A stretch of 64,000 nt of DNA from positions 27,813,667 through 27,877,666 of the forward strand of contig OX424568.1 of the NCBI GenBank assembly GCA_949152475.1, in the 5' to 3' direction. This document shows positions 50,116 through 59,717 of this stretch, piece after piece. Origin of the DNA: Terebella lapidaria (lineage: Eukaryota; Annelida; Polychaeta; Terebellida; Terebellidae). Made by a program: the position numbers and the translations under genes. The notes under the pieces are model-generated. The model was not told the DNA's origin and did no database searches. It saw nothing but the letters and a program-made list of their open reading frames with translations. How positions within the stretch are numbered: the first letter of the stretch is position 1; the number at the start of each line of letters is the position of its first letter.

Positions 50116-51363
50116 AGGTTACCGGACAATGTTCAATTTTTTAGATGTTAGCCAGGTCACTGGGTAAATTCAAGGTCAAGAAAATATTCAGCATATATAA
50201 TATTAAGCATATATCATGTTCACAGTTGATTGCTAAGCTGTAAATTCATTAATCAGAGAGATATTAGCAATATGGCTGTGGTCTTGAAAATGAAGGCAAA
50301 GGTCAAATTCAAGGTCATCAAAATATTCAGTGTATATCATTTTCTATATGTCCACAATTGATTCCCAAGCCATGCAGTCAATAAAGGAGCAAGATATGAG
50401 CCACTTTGTCCTGTGACCTTGAGAATGAGATCAGAGGTCAAATTCAAGGTCAAGAGAATATTCAGCATATATCTTTTCCTAAATGTCCACAATTGATTCC
50501 TGAGCAGTAAAATCGATAATAAGTGAGATATTAGCCATTTGTTCTGTGACCTTGAAAATGAGGTCAAAAGTCAAATTCAAGGTCATGACAATAATCTTCA
50601 GATATCATTTCCTATATGTTCATAACTGATTCCTAAGCTGTAAAGTCGATAGCAAGCGAGATATTAGCCATTTTGTCCTGTGACCTTGAAAATGAGGTCA
50701 AAGGTCAAATTCAAGGTCACGAGCATATTCATCATATATCATTTCCTATATGTTCACAATTGATCCCTAAGCTGTAAAGTCGATATTAAGCGAGATATTA
50801 GCCATTTTGTCCTGTGACCTCGAAATTGAGGTCAAATTCAAGGTCACGAGAATATTCAGCATATATCATTTCCTATATGTCCACAATTGATTCCTAGTCT
50901 CTAATCTCAATATTAAGTGAGATATTAGGCATAATGTGTCCCATTATAAAGCATAGGAGAATTTAACATGGGAAAGTCCCATTCGGGCCGAGTTTGGACC
51001 AAAATGGCCCACTTCGAGCGATTCAAGCGCAACGAAATTTATAGACATCATAGAAGTACATATGAGGAGTGTTATGTATCAAAAAGAAAAAAAATTACTG
51101 AACAGATTTTGAGAAAATGGCCGCCAAAGTCCAAAATCAGGCATTTTTCGTCTAAAACGGCCGCCATTTTGGAAAAAATGCGAAAATCAAAAAACTAAAA
51201 AATACCTCCTTCTCGAATTAATTAAGTATTTTTGTGCAAAATTTCAGAAAAATTCGCCCGTAAACAAAAAAGATAAAAATGTGGACGACGACGACGACGA
51301 CGACGACGACGGACGACGGACGCAACGCCATGCCAATAGGTTATCGGACCATATGTCCGGTAA
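50116..51363. mobile_element. DNA-transposon-like element B, interrupted by the BEL insertion
   Basis: Starts AGGTTACCGGAC (50116-50127) after the same kind of palindrome as element A (GGCCAAGGGCC). It has five to six 130-bp units (about 50160-50880), the ATGGCCGCC segment, a CGACGACGA run (51284-51312) and the GACGGACGCAACGCCATGCC tail. Its terminal hairpin is cut at ...GTCCGGTAA, and the final CCT lies beyond the BEL element at 59346-59348. Confidence 0.7.
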
Positions 51364-51618
51364 TGTAAGGGAATCGAGGAGTCTCGTCTATAGTTCAAAC
51401 GATTTATTGTCATCACACATATTTCCACGATATCCATGAACATCCACAAGCTTGTACAATTTTCCAACACATCTTTCTCCAATGTCCACAACTTTCACAA
51501 CTGTCATGAAATCTCTGTAGGTTTCTGCCGTTCCAAACAAAATCGACGCTAACCGAACTTCCGGGCGTCTCCTAAAACCCGACTACCAAAAATAATACTC
51601 ATCATAACGTCTCTTACA
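51364..51618 (-). repeat. BEL 3' LTR
   Basis: 255 bp, TGTAAG ... CTTACA on either strand (inverted ends). AATAAA on the minus strand at 51403-51408. Confidence 0.92.
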
Positions 51619-51744
51619 CCGGCCCCTTAAATGCGAAACACAAATGAGCATTTACTCAAAATTTACATCAAATGAACAATACTAACTCAGCTGATTACAG
51701 AGTAAGTATACCACAGGTAAGTTTACCACAGGTGATTCTACCTA

Positions 51745-54700
51745 TTACTCGGTGGTCATGCCTTCCAACAGACAGAGTTTCCGAATCGGTCTCGTAAGCA
51801 CATTGGTTGCTGTTCTCACAATGGCTGACCGTACATGACCATCTTCTCCATCTTTGGTCTCCACTACCTTCGCAAGAGGCCAATCTTTGCGAGGTGTCAC
51901 TTCATCCATGACCAAGACAATGTCACCTTGAGCCAGGTCTTTCCGCAGTTCTCGCCATTTCTGCCGGAGCTGAATCGTCGGTAGGTACTCCTTCACCCAT
52001 CTCTTCCAAAATTGGTCGGACAAAAACTGGACGTGTCGCCAACGTCTGCGGTAACGATCTCTCTCTTCAAAGTCTCCAGGCGGAACTCTTGCACCTTTCC
52101 TCAGTAGCAGAAGATCATCAGGCGTCAAAGGTAGCAAATCAGAAGGATCATCTGACACAGTAGTTAATGGTCTGCTATTAACTACAGACTCTACTTCACA
52201 GAACAAAGTAGAGAGTCTCTCATCATCGAGGACTTGGGAGCCGATCACACTGGACAACACCTTTCTGACAGTGCGAATCATTCGCTCCCACACTCCACCC
52301 ATGTGGGAAGATGCAGGTGGGTTGAAGAGCCACTGTATCTCTTTCCACTGGAAGTGTTTCTGCACAGCTGCATCCTGGTTCCATAGACGCATGGCTTCAC
52401 GGAGTTCTCGCTCAGCTCCTGTGAAGTTCGTCCCATTGTCAGATCTTATCAAATCAGGAGTCCCTCTTCTGGCAGAAAATCGGATCAGGGCGTTGATGAA
52501 TGCATCTGCTTCCATCGACTCCAGCTTCTCAATGTGTATGGCACGGACTCCAAGACACGTGAACAGGCATCCGTATCTCTTTTCTTGCCTTCGTCCTCTT
52601 TTCACCAAGAATGGCCCAAAACAGTCAATGCCTACTTGGCAGAAGGCAGGTTTTCCTGGCAACACTCGGTCCTTGGGCAGATCTGGCATTCTCTGTTCCA
52701 ATGGTTCTGCTCGTCTCCGTCTACACGTCACACAACTTCGTGTCACTTGGTTGATCAGTGGTCTACATTTGGGTATCCAGAAACGCTGTCTCAAGTTGCT
52801 CAGGACATGCTCTCTCCCAGAGTGCACGGTTTCCACAGTATGGATGTGGCGAACTATCAACAGTGCGACATGACTATGTCGTGGAAGGATGGCAGGGTGT
52901 TTCGAACTTGCATCTATGTTAGATGAACCAAGTCGACCAAGAACCCTGAGAACACCATCAGACGCCAGATAGGGATCAAGATTGTATATGTGCGACCTAC
53001 TTGGGATCCGGTCGTGGTTCATCAGTCGACCGAGCTCTTCAGAAAAGGTCCTCTTCTGCACATATCTCACAACAACCAGTTCAGCCTCCTTCATCTCTGA
53101 CACTGTGATAAATCTGCTGAATCTCACAGCGCGGTGTTTCTGCAGCCACACTCTGAACCTGAGCAACCAAGCAACGCCTTTCTTGAGACGAACCCAACAG
53201 CTGTATCGAGCCAACAGCTTGTCCACTGGGTCCCCTCTGTCATCGACCAGAGCAGTGCAGGATTTTGCCTCCTTCTTCACTTCCGGGTCATTCGAGGGAA
53301 GAGTGCTCACTTCAAGGTCAGTTGGAGGCCATGTCGACTCATCCTGAGTGAGAAATGCCGGCCCCTGTGTCCATCTTTCTGAGGAGACGATCTGCAACGC
53401 AGTCAACCCCCTCGAAGCGTCGTCAGCAGGGTTCTCTTCTGACGGCACATGACGCCACTGTTCAGGTGCAGAAGCTTCACGGATCATTGCTAACCGATTA
53501 GCTACAAAGGTCTTGTAACGACTCGTGGTGTTTCGGATGTAGTGCAATACGATCGTGCTGTCTGTCCAGAACGTACTTGATTGAATCTTCAATCTTAGCT
53601 CTTCACGCAGAATTCCATCTATCTGAACCCCCAAAAGTGCTGCTGCCAATTCTAACCTGGGAACCGTCATTCCTCGGAGTGGAGCGAGTTTGGATTTTGC
53701 CAAGACGAAGGAGCACACAACCTGACCACATGGATGAGCAACTCTCAAGTATGACACACATCCATATGCCTTCATGGATGCGTCACAGAAATGATGGATA
53801 TCTACTACAGAGCCATCATATATCTGAGGTATCAGACAACGCTCAATACTGAACTTCTGCAAGATATTGAGCTCGTCAAGCCACTTGGACCACTTCTTGG
53901 AATTTTCCGGGCACAGCCTTTCGTCCCACCCCTGGCCACGCCTACATTCATCTTGAAAGATGATCTTGGCTAACAACACACAGGGACAAACCATTCCAAG
54001 AGGGTCATACACAGAGCTAAGAAGACTTAGCAATCCACGTTTTGTGTAGACTGGTTCTCTTTGCTTGATGTTGACTCCCAGTTGGTCTTCCTGAGTCCAG
54101 TGCACTCCAAGCGCTCTCTCAACTGGAAGTGTACATCCAACTCGTAGTTCAGTTCTATCCCCTCTACGCTCTTGAGGTATGCTCTTCAATACCTCCTTGC
54201 TGTTTGACTGCCACTTTGTCAATAGGAATCCTCCCTCTTGTAGTAGGTTCGAGACCTGGGCAACCATCCTGATGGCTGTATCTTCATCTGGAACTGACAT
54301 TAGACAATCATCTACGTAGAAGCTGTCGTCTAGAACCCCTTTTACGTCCGGGGGATAACCATCCTTGTGATCCTTTCCAGTTCGTTTCAGCGCATACTGC
54401 GCACAACTGGGACTCCATACCCCTCCAAACAAATGTGCAGTCATACGGAAGGTAACAATCTCTGTCATCTCAGGATCCTTCCACCACAGGAAACGGAGTA
54501 CATCCCGGTCTTCAGTGGCCACAGTTACCTGATGAAACATAGCCTTCACGTCACCCATGATTGCCACAGAGTTCTCTCGAAACCTGAGGAGAACTCCGAG
54601 AAGGCTATTCGTCAAGTCCGGACCTTGCAAGCATCTTTGATTGAGAGACGTGTTGTGATACTTGGCTGCACAATCAAATACAATACGGATTTTGCCGGGC

Positions 54701-57687
54701 TTGTTTGAGTTGATCACATGGTGATGAGGAAGGTACCAGGTTTTGCCGACACCACCCTTATGATGTACTTCTTCGGCAAATCCACTGGCAACCAGATCAT
54801 CGATACCAGATCTGTACTTCTCGCAGAGGACGGAATCACGCTTCAGGCGCCTGCGCAGGGATATCAGTCGCTGCTCTGCCACCACTCGATTATCTGGTAA
54901 TTCTGGTGGATCATCACGAAACGGTATTTTTATCACATAGTGACCATTCTGGAACATGGTAGTCTCATCCCATAACTCCAGCACACGTCTGTCTTCCACA
55001 GACGATGATCGCTTGAGATCAGACAACTCGCCCATATCAACCTTCCAGAATTGTTCTACTTGTTGGGTCAGCTGGCTTTCATCACTGGCCTTTAGAAAGG
55101 CACTGATTGTGGCACTTGTCGCAACCCCAGGTCTGCTGCTTCCCATGGGTCCATTAACAACCCATCCCAGGACAGTCCTAACAGCATATGGATCATCCAT
55201 GCCACCAGATCGCACTTCAAGAGGTCTCAAGATGAAGGGGTTGTCTTGTCCTATCAACAGCCTCACTTCAGCATTCTTGGATATGTCTACTCCCTGAAGA
55301 TGTTCCCATTTGGTGACATCACACTCTTCGCTTCTCAAGTCTGGCAAGTTCGTGGCAAACACTCGATGGAGCAGGATGGGCTTCGCTCGTCTACCAACAC
55401 CACAGACTTCCAAGGAAACTTCAACTCCAGTGACACTGTGCGAACCATGTAAAGTATCCAGTTGAATCGTTCCCTTCGTACCATCCAAATGGAGGTCTTC
55501 CAGAAGACGTACATCGGCGAATGTCCGGCTTCCACCAGGATCAAGCAATGCCGCTGTCTTCACCTCCCTTCCATTGGCCTTGACGAACACAGAGACGATG
55601 GGAAGAGATACTTGCTGGTTTGATTCTACCACACAGCTGGTTTCTGAAGCCTTGGTTGCCTTGTTTGATTCTGTATTGCTCTCCTTCACCAGACTCGCAT
55701 CGTGGAGCAGCTTTGAGTGCCTTCGGCCACAGTGACATTTGGGTTCCTTGCACCGTCTCGCCCAATGTCGAGCTGCTATACAGTTGAAACACAGCTTGTT
55801 TTCTTGCACCACTTGAAACCTCTGTTGGCTTGACATGGCAATAAACTTGCTACAGTTGTCTAGGGTATGTTTCCCCCCACACAGACAACAAGTCAGCTCC
55901 TTTCCCTCTGAGGCCACTGAAGTTGACTTCGTCTTTTGTTCACTGGAGCCAACTTGACTCTGCACCTCAGCTTGAACACTGTAACTTGAGCCATGTGTCC
56001 TTGTCTTTTTCTTGGAATCTCGGCTGAATGATGTTTTGCTTCCTTCATGAGTACCCTTCTCAGTGGAATCAATGCCGAAGAATGGATCATTCAGTTCATC
56101 GGCTAGCCTCTCCAGGAAGTTCAACAGTTCATGAGCTTTTGGATATTGTCCAGTAGCGTGAAGACTGTCTTGGACAATTTTCCTCCAACGAAACTGAATA
56201 GGAGTTGAGAGTCTCTTCACCAGTGGAGCCAACATAGTTCGAACATCTATTTCGTCCATCATGCCCATGGCTGCGTGTGTCTCAACACAGCTGCGTAAAT
56301 CGTCCGCCAAGTCCTGAAGAGCATCTCCACTGTTCGACTTCACAGATGCTCCCGTCGTCAACTTGTCAACCCAAGCTTTGGATATTCGAAATTTGTTGCC
56401 AAATCTCTCCTGAAGGATCTTCCGAGCTCTGAGATACCCTCTTGATGGATCGACACCAGCACATCCTCGTATAGCATTAGCGGCCTGGCCCTTGCAGCAT
56501 TCAAACAATCTGCTGAGTTTTGCTCCATCACTGACCAAGGTGTCATGCACACAGCTATCAAATGACACCATAAAGGTCCAAAATCTCAGTGGATCACCGT
56601 CAAACTGACAAACACTGCCCTTCGGCAAACTCATCACATCTATGAGTTGACGTTGAAGGCTGCTATTGAGGTCGCATGCACTGGCAGGGAAATCTGGGGC
56701 TCTCACTGGTGAACTTGACCAAATGGGCATTCTAGGTTGTTCCGACATGGGCAAGTGTCGAGCAAAGTTCATTGCCGTACTTTGTACTGGCTGCCGTTGA
56801 GGCATCATCAGGTCGTGACTGGGTGTATGTTTGGCTGCGGCATGGCTTCTCACATGCTGTTCACCATCATTTGGTGCATGGCCATGTACAACTGGTTCAT
56901 TGTTTGGTAAAACCTCACCATTTACCCTGGGTAACCTTGGGATAGAGTCCCTCACACCACCAGATGGCTCTACCAGATGTGTAGGTAAACCACCTCTGGA
57001 CACATGATCACCAACATAGTCTGATCGGGGGCTTCCATCCATGAAACTGGCCAAGACATTCTCCTCAACTTCTGCAATATGAATGTCATTTTCAAGTTTG
57101 AGTCGTTCACATTTCAGCTGGCTCTCTCTCTGATGTCGCCGAAGCTTGAGTTCTTCCTCAAATAGCTCCTTTTCCATTTCCTCTTGTCTGGCCAGAAGTT
57201 TCAATTTTACTTCTAAAGCTGCTCTTTTTGCAGTGGCTTTCGCTCTGGCACCAGTTGTGCTCTGAGTAACCTGAGATAAGCTATCTTCAGGTGTGACGTC
57301 AAGGTCATCTTTGTTGCACTGAGACAGTCCAGTAGCTCGTTCATACTGTCCAAACACCTGTTGTGCCTTTGAAACTAATTCCTGCAGTTCCTGACACTGT
57401 ACAGCAGCTTTCGAAGCAGCGTCTGGGTCAGCAATTTGCTTAAATTGTTCATGTACGATCTCAAATGCACCGAATGCATTGACAACTTCACCTAACAGAT
57501 CAGACAACTGTTCTACAGGAACATCTTCACTAACAGCTTCAACAAATTTCTTATATTTCTGAGAAACATTACCGGCATGACCACCTTTAGAGCGAGATAA
57601 CTTCAACAACTGTTCATGCTGAACTTCTTCCATGTTCACAATTTTGCTAGGAACACGATCTCTCAGTTCACGATCAGTACCAGACAT
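51745..57687 (-). CDS. BEL/Pao gag-pol polyprotein
   Basis: 1980 codons, single frame, ATG at 57687. Residues about 150-215 are a charged coiled coil. A DUF1759-type gag region follows (FDGDPLRFWTFMVSFDSCV, about 360-520), then zinc-knuckle-like CCLCGGKHTLDNC and CFNCIAARHWARRC. Protease (DUF1758/Pao type) has ALLDPGGSRTF with Asp at 716. RT has YVDD at about 1124. RNase H and peptidase A17-type parts follow (HFCDASMKAYGC, PRLELAAALLG). Integrase has an H2C2 finger (HTVETVHSGREH ... CVTC) and catalytic Asp 1688, Asp 1750 and Glu 1801. A C-terminal DUF5641 (GDIVLVMDE...WPLAKVVE) closes it. This domain order is typical of BEL/Pao. No env or extra ORF. The DPGG in place of D-S/T-G deserves a check, but the catalytic Asp is there. 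Confidence 0.95.
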   Translation of the reverse strand: MSGTDRELRDRVPSKIVNMEEVQHEQLLKLSRSKGGHAGNVSQKYKKFVEAVSEDVPVEQLSDLLGEVVNAFGAFEIVHEQFKQIADPDAASKAAVQCQELQELVSKAQQVFGQYERATGLSQCNKDDLDVTPEDSLSQVTQSTTGARAKATAKRAALEVKLKLLARQEEMEKELFEEELKLRRHQRESQLKCERLKLENDIHIAEVEENVLASFMDGSPRSDYVGDHVSRGGLPTHLVEPSGGVRDSIPRLPRVNGEVLPNNEPVVHGHAPNDGEQHVRSHAAAKHTPSHDLMMPQRQPVQSTAMNFARHLPMSEQPRMPIWSSSPVRAPDFPASACDLNSSLQRQLIDVMSLPKGSVCQFDGDPLRFWTFMVSFDSCVHDTLVSDGAKLSRLFECCKGQAANAIRGCAGVDPSRGYLRARKILQERFGNKFRISKAWVDKLTTGASVKSNSGDALQDLADDLRSCVETHAAMGMMDEIDVRTMLAPLVKRLSTPIQFRWRKIVQDSLHATGQYPKAHELLNFLERLADELNDPFFGIDSTEKGTHEGSKTSFSRDSKKKTRTHGSSYSVQAEVQSQVGSSEQKTKSTSVASEGKELTCCLCGGKHTLDNCSKFIAMSSQQRFQVVQENKLCFNCIAARHWARRCKEPKCHCGRRHSKLLHDASLVKESNTESNKATKASETSCVVESNQQVSLPIVSVFVKANGREVKTAALLDPGGSRTFADVRLLEDLHLDGTKGTIQLDTLHGSHSVTGVEVSLEVCGVGRRAKPILLHRVFATNLPDLRSEECDVTKWEHLQGVDISKNAEVRLLIGQDNPFILRPLEVRSGGMDDPYAVRTVLGWVVNGPMGSSRPGVATSATISAFLKASDESQLTQQVEQFWKVDMGELSDLKRSSSVEDRRVLELWDETTMFQNGHYVIKIPFRDDPPELPDNRVVAEQRLISLRRRLKRDSVLCEKYRSGIDDLVASGFAEEVHHKGGVGKTWYLPHHHVINSNKPGKIRIVFDCAAKYHNTSLNQRCLQGPDLTNSLLGVLLRFRENSVAIMGDVKAMFHQVTVATEDRDVLRFLWWKDPEMTEIVTFRMTAHLFGGVWSPSCAQYALKRTGKDHKDGYPPDVKGVLDDSFYVDDCLMSVPDEDTAIRMVAQVSNLLQEGGFLLTKWQSNSKEVLKSIPQERRGDRTELRVGCTLPVERALGVHWTQEDQLGVNIKQREPVYTKRGLLSLLSSVYDPLGMVCPCVLLAKIIFQDECRRGQGWDERLCPENSKKWSKWLDELNILQKFSIERCLIPQIYDGSVVDIHHFCDASMKAYGCVSYLRVAHPCGQVVCSFVLAKSKLAPLRGMTVPRLELAAALLGVQIDGILREELRLKIQSSTFWTDSTIVLHYIRNTTSRYKTFVANRLAMIREASAPEQWRHVPSEENPADDASRGLTALQIVSSERWTQGPAFLTQDESTWPPTDLEVSTLPSNDPEVKKEAKSCTALVDDRGDPVDKLLARYSCWVRLKKGVAWLLRFRVWLQKHRAVRFSRFITVSEMKEAELVVVRYVQKRTFSEELGRLMNHDRIPSRSHIYNLDPYLASDGVLRVLGRLGSSNIDASSKHPAILPRHSHVALLIVRHIHTVETVHSGREHVLSNLRQRFWIPKCRPLINQVTRSCVTCRRRRAEPLEQRMPDLPKDRVLPGKPAFCQVGIDCFGPFLVKRGRRQEKRYGCLFTCLGVRAIHIEKLESMEADAFINALIRFSARRGTPDLIRSDNGTNFTGAERELREAMRLWNQDAAVQKHFQWKEIQWLFNPPASSHMGGVWERMIRTVRKVLSSVIGSQVLDDERLSTLFCEVESVVNSRPLTTVSDDPSDLLPLTPDDLLLLRKGARVPPGDFEERDRYRRRWRHVQFLSDQFWKRWVKEYLPTIQLRQKWRELRKDLAQGDIVLVMDEVTPRKDWPLAKVVETKDGEDGHVRSAIVRTATNVLTRPIRKLCLLEGMTTE

Positions 57688-59085
57688 GTTGACGCAAGTT
57701 TACAAATGCAATATATCAGAACCACTGTAATAGCTACCGGTATACAGTAAATATCACACTATTCAATGAGCTCAATACCATAACAGACCACAACAGCTGA
57801 TCAGTAATCCAATAGAGCTTATAAAAACACACAATACAGACTCAACATAACATAGGTCTTACACTGTGAACTCAAGATCAATAACCTTCATGGACAGATC
57901 TCACATGAAAAACATCAGAATGAAAAGAGTAATCAATCAATAATCACCACACTGTCATCACAGTACACACATTATGACACATACAATCAAAATAATTCAC
58001 TGGCAATATTTTACTGGAAATATACTTATTCCAATATTACTGAATGTGATAATGGATATCTTGAACACAATCAGAGCTTCAACACAAATATGTTAATAAG
58101 CAACACTGGTCACTGGTACATGTACAATATTACTGAGATCACCAGTAAACACAAATGAACAAGATTAATGCATACTATCCAAAGTACACATGTATATGAA
58201 ACAGATCATATCATCAATGATCGACAAAATACTAGTCAAGTGTACATATATATAATATTTAGCGTGAAATTATCAAACATACATGTGAGAAACAACATAC
58301 AATGACATCAAATACAAAACAGAGTCAACAAATCTGCTATCAACACCAGGCTGTGACGACACCAGGCTGCGACGACCACGCTGCGACGACACCAGGCTGT
58401 GACGACCACGCTGCGACGACACCACGCCGCGACGACACCAGGCTGCGACGACCACGCTGCGACGACACCACGCCGCGACGACACCAGGCTGTGACGACAC
58501 CAGGCTGTGACGACCACGCTGCAACGACACCACGCCGCGACGACACCAGGCTGCGACGACCACGCTGCGACGACACCAGGCTGTGACGACACCAGGCTGC
58601 GACGACCACGCTGCAACGACACCACGCTGCGACGACACCAGGCTGTGACGACACCAGGTTGTGACGACACGCTGCGACGACACCAGGCTGTGACGACACC
58701 AGGCTGTGACGACCACGCTGCGACGACAACACGCCGCGACGACACCAGGCTGTGACGACACCAGGCTGTGACGACCACGCTGCGATGACACCTGGCAGAG
58801 ATGACCACGTTCTGGCACAGACAGAGCACCGAACGCCTCTGAGTCTGGCAGCTGTCACAGTGTAGCTGAACTGTGCAAGCTCAATATTACAGTGCAGTTA
58901 CTGTACTCGGCAGTCAAATGCATGCATCACGGCAACATCCACTCGTGACACAATGACGGGAGTAAATCAGTCTACACTACTGTAGCCTACACACTGTAAA
59001 GTTGTAACACAGAACACGGCCGCCCGCAATACCCGGCAGCCCGGATCAGAAATCTAGTTCATAATGGCAGAGGGAGAGATTTCAT
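57688..59085 (-). other. BEL 5' leader
   Basis: Non-coding region between the 5' LTR and gag. AT-rich for the first ~600 bases next to gag, then the minisatellite at 58345-58800. Long frames across the minisatellite in several phases are products of its repetition, not genes. Confidence 0.7.
58345..58800. repeat. 14/16-bp minisatellite in the BEL leader
   Basis: Roughly 29 units alternating between 16-base ACCAGGCTGTGACGAC or ACCACGCCGCGACGAC and 14-base CACGCTGCGACGAC. On the element's own (minus) strand each 16-base unit of the first type contains CTGGTGTCGTC. Confidence 0.88.
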
Positions 59086-59340
59086 TGTAAGGGAATCGAG
59101 GAGTCTCGTCTATAGTTCAAACGATTTATTGTCATCACACATATTTCCACGATATCCATGAACATCCACAAGCTTGTACAATTTTCCAACACATCTTTCT
59201 CCAATGTCCACAACTTTCACAACTGTCATGAAATCTCTGTAGGTTTCTGCCGTTCCAAACAAAATCGACGCTAACCGAACTTCCGGGCGTCTCCTAAAAC
59301 CCGACTACCAAAAATAATACTCATCATAACGTCTCTTACA
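59086..59340 (-). repeat. BEL 5' LTR
   Basis: 255 bp, apparently identical to the copy at 51364. Followed by GGTAA and the last bases of element B. Confidence 0.92.
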
Positions 59341-59515
59341 GGTAACCTAAAAACGGCACAACAGTATCGCATGTCATTTCTGGATGGTTGGCGGTTGAGT
59401 TATGTCTAAACATTGTAAACATATATGGGGGAAACGCAAATAATTTATCTATAACATCGATTTGGATTTGCATGATTTTCAACGAATCACGAGACGCACA
59501 TGGTAATAATAATAA

Positions 59516-59521
59516 TTTATT
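59516..59521 (-). terminator. Candidate polyadenylation signal of the GALNT gene
   Basis: AATAAA on the minus strand, about 200 bases downstream of the GALNT stop codon and 170 bases from the BEL insertion. Confidence 0.4.
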
Positions 59522-59717
59522 TCATAATAGACATAATGAACGCAAACTGCTGACATCAACCCGCATGAACAGTACCACCAGTCAAGTAAACAAACCACAT
59601 GTCAATTTCACATACATGGAAAAATAGAGCAACATTAAATTTTGTGACAAACAATCCCACCATGAATGTGACTCGTGATATTCAGAAACAACGATATCCA
59701 ACGGATTTCACTGCTCC

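Larger units (their letters stand above)
51364..59340 (-). mobile_element. BEL/Pao LTR retrotransposon, apparently intact
   Basis: 7,977 bp in minus orientation. Its 255-bp LTRs (51364-51618 and 59086-59340) look identical. Target duplication GGTAA at 51359-51363 and 59341-59345. One long gag-pol ORF (51745-57687). A purine-rich stretch on the minus strand (TTTAAGGGGCCGG) abuts the 3' LTR. The leader of about 1.4 kb holds a minisatellite. I saw no TGG-type primer site directly after the 5' LTR. The identical LTRs and unbroken ORF imply recent insertion and possible activity. Confidence 0.93.

Noticed and set aside
54690..54704. GGGCTTGTTTGAG in the BEL region as another E0-type loop hairpin
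   Set aside because: Flanks do not pair and it lies antisense to conserved BEL coding sequence.
58345..58800. CRISPR-like regular array
   Set aside because: Units are contiguous 14-16-mers without unique spacers, in a eukaryotic retrotransposon leader.
58273..58858. Three overlapping minus-strand frames of over 170 codons in the BEL leader
   Set aside because: All three phases are open only because of the 14/16-bp minisatellite; not a gene.
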